From NCBI GenBank assembly GCA_001599595.1, contig BCHH01000004.1, positions 1,673,824 through 1,737,823 of the forward strand: DNA of 64,000 bases. Direction: 5' to 3'. The stretch is from Beverwykella pulmonaria (taxonomy: Eukaryota > Ascomycota > Dothideomycetes > Pleosporales > Melanommataceae). The notes under the pieces were generated by a model, which did not search any database, had not been told where the DNA came from, and saw only the letters and a program-made list of their open reading frames with translations. How positions within the stretch are numbered: the first letter of the stretch is position 1; the number at the start of each line of letters is the position of its first letter. Both the position numbers and the translations under genes were made by a program. Below, one piece after another: positions 11,679 to 22,296 of the stretch.

Positions 11679-12221
11679 GGTGGTTCGGCGTAATGGGACA
11701 CTAGACGCAGCTTCGGAGCGGCGAAGAAAGTCGTGGAAATGACCAGGGCGCTTCGACTGACGAGTCAAGCCTATGGGTGATATGTGTGAGAAGAATATGC
11801 AGCATCAATTAGACCAACAAGCCCAGTATAGGGATATATAGCTCGAATGTAGCTTCCAACCCTATATTATCAATGCCCCAATCCTCTCGTCTCTAGCTTT
11901 GATACTGATCATTTCATCCGGCTATCTACCTCACGTTCTTCCTTCTCTGATACGGCATCTTTTCGATCTATGCATAGATTGAAGTCACCAAACATGGCAA
12001 TTCTTCAGGAAACAACAGGACATCAACTCAGTGTGCTCAGGCTTTAGTGCGCACGTGACGTGGCGTTCGGCGCCAATCACCGTTCTTAGCAGCTTCAACT
12101 TTCGATCTTCACGACCCTCACAGCTCGCACAACTTACCCGCAACGAACTCTCCCATTGGCGTAGGCTACCTCTCCTTCGCCAAAATCATAATACATATTC
12201 CTACTGAGCTCCGTCCCCACC
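11679..12221. other. PUP3-PRP28 intergenic region
   Basis: Holds the 3' end of PUP3 and the promoter and leader of PRP28. There is a pyrimidine-rich leader just before the PRP28 ATG. No further gene is seen. Confidence 0.5.
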
Positions 12222-14807
12222 ATGGACGCGATTCCGCCTCCACCTCCGTCAGATGCGCTTCCACCACCTCCACCATCAGATCTCCCGCCTCCCCCACCTC
12301 CTCCTGAAGAAGAGCTGGGCCCTGCGTTAGTTCAACCTAGGCAGAAAAAGGGATGGGGATCGACGAGGAAACAGCCGCCGAGTGTGGAAGATATTCTGAG
12401 AGCAAAGCGGGAGAAGGAGGCTGCTGCTGCGAAGGTGAGTCTAGCGTTTTTTATCACTAGAAGGGACTGGTGTCTACTGGGGATAGCAAGCAACTCCGCC
12501 AAGAGGCGACAAGGACCCAGCTAGCTTTGCAAAATCCTGCTGTATCTGCTAGAGGGTGCTTTGCTGTCCTTGGTAAATACTAGTTCCATCGCGCCCTCCC
12601 TTCTCTCCATCGGTTGAACAATATTCACATGGTTGCAGTTCCAGCCCTACATATACTAATTTGTATGTCTCACTACAGCCCAAATACCTCAACAAAGCCG
12701 AGCGTGAGCGAATCGCACTTGAGAAGCGACAGAAGGAAGTCGATGACGCGCGGAAGAAAAAAGAGGCAGCCCTGAATGGGGGATCGAATGGAAACTCAAA
12801 CGGCGTACATCAGAATGGCAACTCTTCGAAAGGACATTCATCAGGCCTCGATCACAGTTCGTCTTCGATACCCACCGGTCCGCGTGCAATGCGAACAGGC
12901 GAAATTCCTACTGGGCCATTTTCAATGCGCCAAAGAAATCAGGATATGCCACCGCCGCCAGTCTCAAAACCGAATGAGAAGCGCCCAGGAAAGCGGCTGG
13001 CTCCTGAAAATGAGGAGGCTGCATTGATCCGGCACCGATACATGGGAGCGGAACAGAACCAATCAACTTTTTCGGCGAAGAAGAAGCGTCGGCGGACAAC
13101 GGAGAAGAAATTCAACTTTGAATGGAACGACGAGGAAGACACAAGTCCAGACTACAACCCCATCTATCAGCAGCGGACGGAGGCGACTTTCTTCGGACGG
13201 GGAAGGTTGGGTGGATTCACCGAGGAGATTGCCGAGATGGGAACGCACAAGTTCATCGAGTCTATGATAGCGAGCGATCCCGAGCACGGCCGAGAGCGAG
13301 CGACGGCGATTCTCGAGATGGAACGAAGGAGGAAAGAGGAGGGAGGGCGTGCCGCGCTTGACAAGCACTGGAGCGAGAAGAAGCTGGAACACATGCGCGA
13401 GCGCGACTGGCGTATCTTCAAGGAGGACTTCAACATCAGCACAAAGGGCGGCTCTATACCCAATCCCATGCGCAACTGGAACGAGTCGGGTCTGCCCGAC
13501 AAGCTCCTCCGCATCGTCGAACAGGTTGGTTATGATCAGCCTTCAGCCGTTCAGCGAGCCGCAATTCCCATTGCTCTCCAAGCCCGCGATCTCATTGGCG
13601 TGGCTGTTACTGGTTCCGGTAAAACTGCTGCTTTTCTGCTACCACTTCTAGTCTACATATCTGCGCTTCCCCCCCTTGATACTCCCAACCGTAAAGCCGA
13701 CGGACCGTATGCGCTCATTCTCGCACCTACGCGCGAACTGGCGCAGCAAATCGAGGTTGAGGCTATAAAATTTGCTGCGCCTCTTGGCTTCAGCACTGCC
13801 GTCATCGTCGGAGGGCATTCTATCGAACAGCAAGCCCACGCACTCAGTGCTGGTCCGGAAATTGTCATTGCTACTCCCGGTCGTCTTCTAGATTGTATTG
13901 AGCGTCGCCTCTGCGTTCTCAGTCAGTGTTGCTATGTCATTATGGATGAAGCAGATCGCATGATCGATCTCGGGTTCGAAGAGCCCGTTAACAAGATCCT
14001 TGAAGCGTTGCCAGTCGGAAATGAGAAGCCAGATACCGACGATGCCGAGGACCCTCTCGCTATGTCGAGAGGCCAGTACAGGCAGACGATGATGTACACG
14101 GCGACTATGCCAACAGCCGTTGAGCGAATAGCCCGGAAGTACCTCAGGCGTCCAGCGATTGTCACGATAGGCAACGTAGGTGAGGCCGTTGAGACGGTTG
14201 AACAACGCGTCGAGCACATTCAGGGCGAAGACAAACGCAAGAAGCGTCTCCAAGAAATTCTCGGCTCAGGCGAATTCCAGCCTCCAATCATCGTCTTTGT
14301 CAATATCAAGCGGAATTGCGACGCCGTTGCGAGAGACGTCAAGCACATGGGCTTCAGTGCCGTCACACTTCACGGCTCCAAGACGCAGGAACAGCGTGAG
14401 GCAGCGCTTGCCAGCTTGCGCAACGGCCAGTCCAACGTCCTGGTCGCCACCGATCTCGCTGGTCGTGGTATCGATGTTCCGGATGTCAGTCTAGTCGTAA
14501 ATTTCAATATGGCGAATAATATTGAGAGCTATACGCATCGCATTGGTCGGACAGGTCGTGCTGGGAAGTCCGGTGTCGCGATTACGTTCTGGGGTAATGA
14601 GGACGCGGATGTGCTGTACGTATATTACCTTCTTACGCTTAGTTGTTTAGAGATGTATGCTTACATGTGCATAGATACGACCTTAAGCAGATGCTCACTA
14701 AGAGTAGCATCAGCAAGGTACCTGACGACCTAAGGAAGCATGAGGCGGCGCAGCAGAAGGGTAAGAAGAAGGGCAGTGATAATAAAGGGGCTTCGATTTT
14801 AGGTTGA
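12222..14807 (+). CDS. PRP28: Pre-mRNA-splicing DEAD-box RNA helicase Prp28
   Basis: Three exons, 12222-12434, 12679-14615, 14675-14807; 760 aa. The N-terminus is a Pro-rich low-complexity stretch, then a Lys/Glu-rich helix (KAERERIALEKRQKE). The FNFEWNDEEDTSPDYNPIY segment is typical of Prp28. Helicase motifs in order: Q motif GYDQPSAVQRAAIP, GSGKT (residues 383-387), PTRELAQQIE, TPGRLLD, DEAD (494-497), TATMP as motif III, FVNIKRNCD, ATDLAGRGID and HRIGRTGRAG (from 691). Prp28 drives the exchange of U1 for U6 at the 5' splice site during tri-snRNP joining. Intron 1 (244 bp) is the longest seen in the window; it has a TACTAAT branch-like site. Intron 2 is 59 bp; the last exon codes YDLKQML...KKKGSDNKGASILG. 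Confidence 0.97.
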
Positions 14808-16503
14808 TGAAGCATGGGAGAGGTGTAAGAGTAACAGTCCTGGCTGGCAGATACAGGAGGGGTTCGTCGGGCTGGATTGGCCCGTTGCACTGGGGCTGGA
14901 TCTGAATTGTGGAACAGGGAGGTTTGAAGCAATGGTCGATTGTATGATAGTGCATACTCTCTGGAGGTTGAGATATTTGCTCGGCAAGGGCAATATCTGT
15001 CGCGGAACACTCTAATAAACCAGCTTCAGTATATATACCTCATGAACACGTGCCTCAATGCATCGAGCGAAGTGGACGCGGCATCTTTCCGCGATAAGGT
15101 GTTTGTAGTATCCATATACTGAACCTCCCATTCATTAATTTGTAGCACAGTTGCATTTCCTCAGTTTGCCCCTCGTTTCGTCTATCTCTTTTCCACCCCT
15201 GGTCGTTATTTCCGGCCGTTTACGCGAACCTGCCACGAGGTCTGCTCCAGTTTTTGCAGTCGATCATGATCTTCTCGCCGTTATCTCATTTCTAGACAGA
15301 TCTGCAGCTTCGCCACTTGATGTTGATGATCTGGTCTTCGTTCACAAGCTACTAGGCAGTTTCCCCTCAAGGCTTGTTGCCTAAAGTTTCGTTCCTATTC
15401 CCTATTTGACCCGGATCGAAGTTTGATCGCCAGGCCACGTTTTCTCTGCTGGCCGCTCAGACGGTTCTTGCAGCCGCTACCTCAGGGCCAGAATTCTCAC
15501 ATGATAAGATGGGAGAGATTGCGGCTTGATTACTGAGGAAGGTATAGGTGTGTGATACCACTGCATGGACCTTTCTCGAGAGCCGTCTCTGTGGGTTCTG
15601 GAATGATTTCGGGTTTCATGTTTGTTATCGCAATCGCGCGGACTGAAACTCCGACTCGAGAGACGAGTGGCGTACGATGGTAAATCTGCATCTCATGATG
15701 CTCGTGGTTTGGTGATCGCTTTCCCGCATCCAAAGAAGAGCTCGAGGACGCAACCATCCTCGGAGTCTAGCACGGCCTTCCTGCTCCTCGCGGTAATGAA
15801 CTGCACCTCTTTATCTAAGGGTTCGTAACTCCAGGCTGGTAACGACATGCAAGACATCCCAAGATTCACAGTTTTCTCAGTCATAGATTCGTCAAATGCA
15901 GGTGACGCAGTCTTGGGTGTTCACATTAACCGGGCATACAACCCAATCGGAACGTCGAACAATCGCAGATACCAGGATTCCCTACCCCACCTTGTCTCCA
16001 ATTTCTAAGTCTCCTTCGACCCTTGGGGGTATTTGATCGCTCTTGGTACGCCGTTGGCCTGATTCCGGCCTGAATCCATGGTTTCCTTAATAAAGGCCTG
16101 CATACTGCCTGCATGTTGACTCTCGCGCAAGACTCAGGAGTTGCCACCTGGCCGACGAATTTGCCATGCAGTCCCATTTCATGCTAGATTTTAAGAGCGC
16201 TCTCCGAAGCACTGCATGTCCGTTGCGGCGGCACTCTGTCAATTGCTCCAACACCGCGTTTGGGGGGTTATCATGTTGGTTTCACACAACTTCACCACTA
16301 TAAAGCACGGACTGATCTGTACAACGTAGATCCCATATACGTAGGGCTTTGGTGTGCGAAGTGGCCGGGGTTACACGACCTTTCCGGCTTACCGACATAA
16401 TTCTCCGAGTACATAATGTTTGAACGTACCTCCAGGAGGACCGTGAGCGCGAGCCCACTTTCGTTCTTTGCGGTCTCGAATCTCTATACGATCAGTGAAT
16501 CCG
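14808..16503. other. 1.7 kb without a confident gene
   Basis: Several frames of 60-120 codons occur on both strands, none with a recognised motif. A minus-strand piece near 15884-15693 (MSCMSLPAWSYEPLDK) has protein-like composition but no partners in frame. It may be a fragment of an old gene. The right end should hold the promoter of the lectin-like gene. Confidence 0.4.
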
Positions 16504-18166
16504 ATGTTCGCTCACAGACCAGACCTGTACGTATTGTTCTATGATTCAGTGTATAATTCCAGACCGGTCTAATTGTAGTTTTAATAGTCAGCTGAAGAGG
16601 AAGCTTCATCGGCGCACTCAAACTCGGGAACAGGCTCAAGAACAACTTCAGGAATTACAGCACTACCACAATGGGAAGGCTTAAGGAGTCCTGCTCAGGC
16701 GCACATCCGTCAAGGGAGTGGGGCCCCAATAATCGAGAAGGGTGTCTTTTCGAAAGATATCGACAGGTCAGGTGCGAGCACGCCTACTAGCGAGAACTCT
16801 CGACCCTCACGGATGGCATTCTGGTTGGTAGTAGCTGTTGTCGTCATCCTCATTTTGGCGGTAGTGCTAGGAGCAGTTCTTGGAACTTTCGTCAGCCACT
16901 CGTCTACGTCTAGTCCTCAACCTTCAGTCACAGAGATACCCGCTAGCTCGGTACCCACACCGACATCAACCATACCTGGCAGTGGCAGCTCTCCCACACC
17001 GACTCCTGCTCCGCATATTGAGTCACTCGCTGTGACGGGGTACTCCATCCCCGGGCGTTTGGGGTACTTCGTTGTATCGTTGTTTTATCAGGAGGCGAAT
17101 AATTACCTGTCTCGGGCTACTTTCAACTCAAGTACCGGGAACTGGACTTGTGTGTCTAACTTTACTGTGGCAAAGAAAGGCACTCCGCTCACTGCTACCA
17201 CGTTGAACGCAGAGTACTATACAAGTCAAGCGGTTAGCTCCACCCAGATCTTTGCGAAACACGAACTGACTGTATTGCAGAACTACAGTTTCCCCAATAT
17301 TCATTATCAGTCACAAATCGTTTACCTAGATGACAATAGTAGGTAATACCATGACTTGTAAATAGTAACCCGACTTACATTTTTCCAAGATTATCTAAAC
17401 GAATGGATTTTTCTCGATACTGGGTCAGACATCGGACAAGCCGGCCCACTCAACCAGCAAAAGTACATGGCACACAAGGACTCCAATCTTGCCTCCTACT
17501 GGCCTCAGCTCATCTATCAAGGCATGTCTGGAGAAGTCCGGGGGAACCATTACGAGTGCCACAGGAAGAACGAATGCTGGCATGAAACAGTCCTGGCAAC
17601 AAGCGCGGCGAGTAATGGTACTTCGCTCGCCATGATCCCGCTGCGAAACAATCTTTCGTCGGCTGGTGTGTTCTACATGGAAGAGAATGGTAGATATGTT
17701 AACTACAAAGATGAGGATGGTCAACCTTGGGGGATATGGACGAACGGTTAGTCAGCCAGCCATATCTTTAGTCCGAATATCACGAAACTCACGCAAAACA
17801 GACGCTTTCGCAAACCGCATCCCCTCAACATCTGCCCTAGCCGCCTTCTCCACTACGCGATCCCCCGACCCTGTCGACTCGGACCTAAACACGTACCTCG
17901 TCTGGCAAGATAGTAACGGCACGATGCAAATGAGTTGGTCGGACAGCGACGCCGGATGGAAAGGCCCGATTGCACATCCCGCATTCGTAGGCGCCGACAA
18001 CAACACCGCGCTGGCCTGTCTAATGGGCCTCACTTTTCCTGGTTTCCCGCTGCCGCCGGGGCCCGAGCTTTCGCGGTGCTATTTTCAAGCTGGAAATCAA
18101 TTGAGGGAGGTTAGTTTTGATGGAACGAGTTGGGATGTTGTGGGAAATGTACCGGTTCAACTTTGA
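16504..18166 (+). CDS. Membrane-anchored fungal fucose-specific-lectin-like protein
   Basis: Best model has four exons: 16504-16530, 16588-17338, 17390-17746, 17802-18166; 499 aa. Introns are 51-57 bp. Exon 1 (9 codons, GTATTG donor) is the least certain part; an alternative start is Met85 at 16813. Residues 1-84 are polar and would be cytosolic. A strong helix follows at 85-111 (MAFWLVVAVVVILILAVVLG), then a Ser/Thr/Pro stalk. The C-terminal 360 or so residues form a beta-rich domain with repeated Trp-containing blades (YLVWQDSNGTMQMSWSDSD, GWKGP, YFQAGNQLREVSFDG), like the fucose-specific lectin propeller family. Type II topology would put the lectin domain outside or in the secretory lumen. 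It probably binds glycans, but sugar specificity is not readable. Several N-glycosylation sequons are present. Confidence 0.8.
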
Positions 18167-18655
18167 CGTTCGTTATTTCTTTTTGTCCTCGATATTCGTC
18201 CAATGGGACCCTGATCTTGTGATGTGGTTGAGAGGATCCCCTTGTACGATAAGCGAAATACGAGGTTGGCACAAGAGCGGGATGTATCGAGTCAACACTC
18301 AATAATTACCCCGGATTACGAAACCCAACGTGCTTTAGCGAAGTGGAGAAACCCAACGTTGTTTTGCACTGTCAAATAGCGTCCAAAGTGTGCGCAATGG
18401 CCGGGTCTATGAGAAGTTTGTTTTCTAGCTTATGTCTAGCCAGTCACCCCATCGGATGTCTAAACCTGAAAATTATCCACTACATAGCCAAAACTTCCAA
18501 ACAACTACCCTTCGTCCTGACACGAGCTACACCGCTCGCACATTGGCAATGCACATGCAAGTGTAGTCGTATGCGCACAGACGTTTTGCAAACACCATGG
18601 TAGTGGATAAAAGGAGGAGCTAATATCGGACTCGGCACTGCACATTCACAAGTCT
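18167..18655. other. Intergenic
   Basis: 490 bp between two genes on the plus strand; no gene or repeat recognised. It should contain the terminator of the lectin-like gene and the promoter of the DUF7703 gene. Confidence 0.5.
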
Positions 18656-20034
18656 ATGGCATCCGCAACGGCTACGATTGCTGCAGCAGTGGCAGCAGTG
18701 GCATCTGCGACAACATCTTCACTCCCTAAGAACTCGAAGCCTGCTCAAGGGCATCTGGAATCAGCAGGGCAGGGCATCTCTGGAGGCAAGCATCATCACG
18801 CACTGTTGCTAAACTCCACGCTGACTGTGTTGGTATCAGGATATACCGGCGATTCTCTCAGTCTGAAGATCATAATTGCCTTCTTAATTGGGCTCGCACT
18901 CTACAACTCGGTCGAACTCATTGTTTTGATTCTGGTCACGTTTAACAAATACCATGGGGTGTACTTCTGGAGCTTGATGATTGCGGGAGCAGGAATTATA
19001 CCGTACTCGACTGCCTTCTTGATAAAGTTCTTTCAGCTACTAGATCCGAATAAGGACGTTGGTTATGTAGCTATTGTGATGATGACGATTGGGTGGTATG
19101 CGATGATTACAGGTATGCCGTTCTCTTCCTGTGTCCTCCTTTTGCATGTGCACACTGAAAGGGATTCTGACATGCACCTAGGCCAATCCTTTGTCCTCTG
19201 GTCGCGCCTCCACCTCGTCAGCAACTCGCTCCGCGTTAAAAAATACACGTTGTACATGATTATTATCAACGGTCTCGTCCTGCACTCCACAACGACGGTC
19301 CTCACCTTCGGCGCAAACTCAAACACTCTCACCCCGAAAGCCCTTGAGCACTTCGTCTACGGTTATAGCATCATGGAGAAGATCCAAATGGTCGGCTTCT
19401 TCGTGCAGGAGCTCATCATCTCCATAATCTACATCAGAGAAACCTTACGTTTACTCAAGCTCTCTGAATCCGTCAAAGACGACATCGAGAGCGTAGTCGA
19501 TGTCAAGAACAAGCATGTTAGGAAGACGATGTGGCAACTTATCACGATTAACGGCATCATCATCGCCATGGACTTCGTACTGCTAGGCGTCGAATTCGCA
19601 GACCTATACCTTATCCAAACAACCCTCAAAGGTGCAATCTACTCCATCAAGTTGAAACTTGAATTTGCCATCCTAGGTCGCCTCGTCCAGATCGTGCGCA
19701 ACAAGAATAACTCTGGAAATTTTGCTAGCGGAGAGAGGAGACCGGGGTTGACACCCTTTCAGGAGAGGAGTGCAAGCGATCCGGCTGATTGGCCGGATTT
19801 TGTAGACCCAAGGAGAGTCGGGAGCAATGTTACGCACGCGGAATCTGTGGCCAGAAGTCCAGCGCTGAATAAGGACGAGGCGTGGGAGAGTCTCGAGATG
19901 GAGAGGTGGAAGAAGAGGGCCAGGGCACAGAAGAATAGTTGGATTGATGAGGAGATGGTATGTTGATATTTTACTATATGTCTTTTTGCGGATGGGGAAC
20001 TGACTAGACACAGGACAAGCACAACATCGGATAA
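18656..20034 (+). CDS. DUF7703-type seven-helix membrane protein
   Basis: Three exons, 18656-19112, 19182-19957, 20014-20034; 417 aa. Intron 1 (69 bp, GTATGC...CTAG) has no in-frame stop and a length divisible by three, so the unspliced frame is also open. Splicing restores the family join WYAMITGQSFVLWSRLHLV, so I prefer it. After a Ala/Thr-rich extracellular start come about seven hydrophobic helices (IIIAFLIGLALYNSVELIVL, VYFWSLMIAGAGIIPYSTAF, YVAIVMMTIGWYAM, TLYMIIINGLVLHSTTTVL and others). The family motif block ALYNSVEL / YFWSL / GWY.MITGQS / LHS.TTVLTFG is clear. A 100-residue polar cytosolic tail ends the protein; the last exon codes only DKHNIG. Function of the family is unknown. Confidence 0.85.
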
Positions 20035-20957
20035 AGTACGGTATTCTATTTACGACCTCCACCAAAACCAACGCTCCGCTTTCAGCACAGTTCTGAGATA
20101 CTGACCTGAAATTCGCCCCTCAAGGAAAACCTCAGACTCCGTCCCGAAATTTCAGATCGAGGCTCTACACCGCAACTCCATCTCCTCGGAACATCTCTCT
20201 TCCGTCCAAACAAAGCTCTGCCAAGCAAGCCCCCCCCCGCAACCCAAGATCCCTCGATTTCCAAACAAAGCATCTCTGCCGAGCAAGCCGCCTGCGTATC
20301 CCTCGACCCCTCGATTTACGGCGAACTCCCGGCGTCCTCTCCGGTCACTATGATTCGCCAGCCTTAAAGGCTAAGAAATTCCTTGGCACGAGCTTTTTCT
20401 GCACACGACACTGACATGAGTCGCGGGGTCAGAGTTTAAATACAAGCCATTGCTCGATGCGGGGTGATTATTGTCGATCAGAAAGACAAGAGTGGAAATG
20501 GGAAAGAGCGGTAGAGGGATCGGCAGGGTTGAGGCAGTGAGTGTTAGATTTTGGGTTGTCGGGTCTCACGATATGAGATGAGGGAAGAAGTATGAATCGT
20601 GATGATCAGTTGATTTGGGATCCGAAGTAAAGCCGGAAAACAGAAAGGATGAGGACGGAGACAAAAATATCGATAGTCGCTTGTGCAAGGGGATAGAGTT
20701 GAATCTTGCGATGCGACGGTTCGAGCGTGGAGCGAAGAGAACGATGTGTGATTCCTAGGTCGAGACTTCAGATGAATAAACTCCATGCTGAAGCATTTGG
20801 AGTTCTTGTCAGACTAGTCCAGCACAGTACGACTTATACAATATCACAGGCCGAACAGAAGTCTTTCTGCTGTCAGTCAACGCAATTTAAGGGGTTTCGT
20901 ACAGGCTTGGATCTCTAGGGCAAGGATAGGCTGATTGCTTCTATGTCTCGAAAAGGG
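20035..20957. other. Intergenic
   Basis: Begins a 6-kb stretch without host genes. Nothing is recognised before the MITE at 20960. Confidence 0.5.
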
Positions 20958-20959
20958 TA

Positions 20960-21132
20960 CAGTCAACTCCCGTTTATACGATCTCCGATTGGCCGATATT
21001 TTCACTTAACCGTTCGCGCGTCTAAGCCAAAATTGCTTAAAATCAAAGGTTAACGCTCTCAATAGCCCGATAATTCAGATATCCGATCAAAATTGCCTGC
21101 CAATATTGTATCGTATAACTGGGAGTTGACTG
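20960..21132. mobile_element. 173-bp MITE with TA target duplication
   Basis: The two ends form an inverted repeat: CAGTCAACTCCCGTTTATAC at the left and its near-exact complement at the right, continuing to ACGAT (23 bp, 2 mismatches). The first 12 bp are perfect. The element is flanked by TA on both sides (20958-20959 and 21133-21134), the target duplication of Tc1/mariner/pogo transposases. There is no coding capacity. It is a non-autonomous miniature element; its mobilising transposase is not the one at 22.2-24.5 kb, whose ends differ. Confidence 0.85.
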
Positions 21133-21134
21133 TA

Positions 21135-22194
21135 TAAAACTACAACCCCCGTTGTTGCCCTTTGATTACCAACGCCAAATCCAGCATCGTGATCAAGCGA
21201 CTATTTAGGATCTGATTTATACCGGGAGTATATCATGGTCCGAAACACCAAGTAATACGAATCCGAAATCACTCTAACCGTAATCAGGACTAACGCAATC
21301 TACAAAACGCCATGTCTACCTACGTCATCCCTACGTTCAGAAAGCGGACATACCTTTGCATCACCCTCCCGCAAATCCAACACCACATGCACCGCGGCCG
21401 CCAAAACTGTCCATGCATACCCTGCGACCAACATAATAATTGCTAGGTTCAAAAACAAAATCTACGAGTTTCAAAGCACCTGTCGTCGCTAGCTGGGAAT
21501 CCAAACCCCTCTCCTATCATTTTTCGCGAGCTGTTATCTGATTTTGTCGCCCGCTTCGGTTCGATTACCGTCACAGTGCAGCTCTAGCCGACATGAAATA
21601 TAGTTTTTCTGTAAGGCCTTGTGGATAGAGATGAGAGCGATGGTGAAGGAAGTGCCGAACAGCGTTTTTGTGGGCCACGGTGAGGTGGTGTAGAGTAGCC
21701 AGGATTATAAGGCTGCTACGATGCTGGCGACTAGCGAGGTCTTTGAGGTATCAGTTGCGGCAATTGAGAGGGTGCGAGAGGGTTGCGAACGGTGGCGGAT
21801 ATGGCTTTCGGTTTATCGATTTTGCTCTTGGCAAGCTTGAAGGTAAAGGAGTTGATTTCGTCAGGGTTACCGTGGAAAACGTTAGGTGGGAGGGTTGGCC
21901 AGGCGATGATCGAGAGGTCAAGAACCATGCAGAGAGTGCCCATTGCTTTTCATCTTAATTGAATTTGGAGGTTGATTTCTGGAGACTTCATGTACTGGGG
22001 GTGCCTGACTTATGCTATCGTGCATTAGTGCGTGCTCGGTGAGCTGAAAATCGATAAGAGAATGCTATCAATGACGTTACTCCTTGATGAACTAAGACTC
22101 GGTGTTTGGAGTCCAGCCCTCAGTGGAAACAAGGCCAACGGATTTTGTTCGAATGTCAGCATCTAGAAAGACTAAGAACGCCACAACACTTAAA
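21135..22194. other. Repeat-flanking region without genes
   Basis: About 1 kb between the MITE and the Tc1/mariner element. One plus-strand frame of 96 codons (21668-21958) shows no motif. Nothing else is recognised. Confidence 0.45.
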
Positions 22195-22196
22195 TA

Positions 22197-22242
22197 GAGT
22201 AAGCGATCACCATCCGGGGCGGACCACCATCCGGGGCGAACA
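22197..22242. repeat. Left terminal inverted repeat
   Basis: 46 bp starting GAGTAAGCGA, preceded by TA. It holds two direct copies of CACCATCCGGGGCG spaced by a trinucleotide. Pairs with 24461-24506 with two transition mismatches. Confidence 0.93.
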
Positions 22243-22296
22243 TCAAAAAATGTGATACATTTACTAACACCACAACACTACCATTTTATATAGAAA

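Noticed and set aside
21541..21570. tRNA T-arm look-alike (GGTTCGATTA)
   Set aside because: No acceptor stem, A box or anticodon arm can be formed upstream; a similar hit near 60680 also fails.
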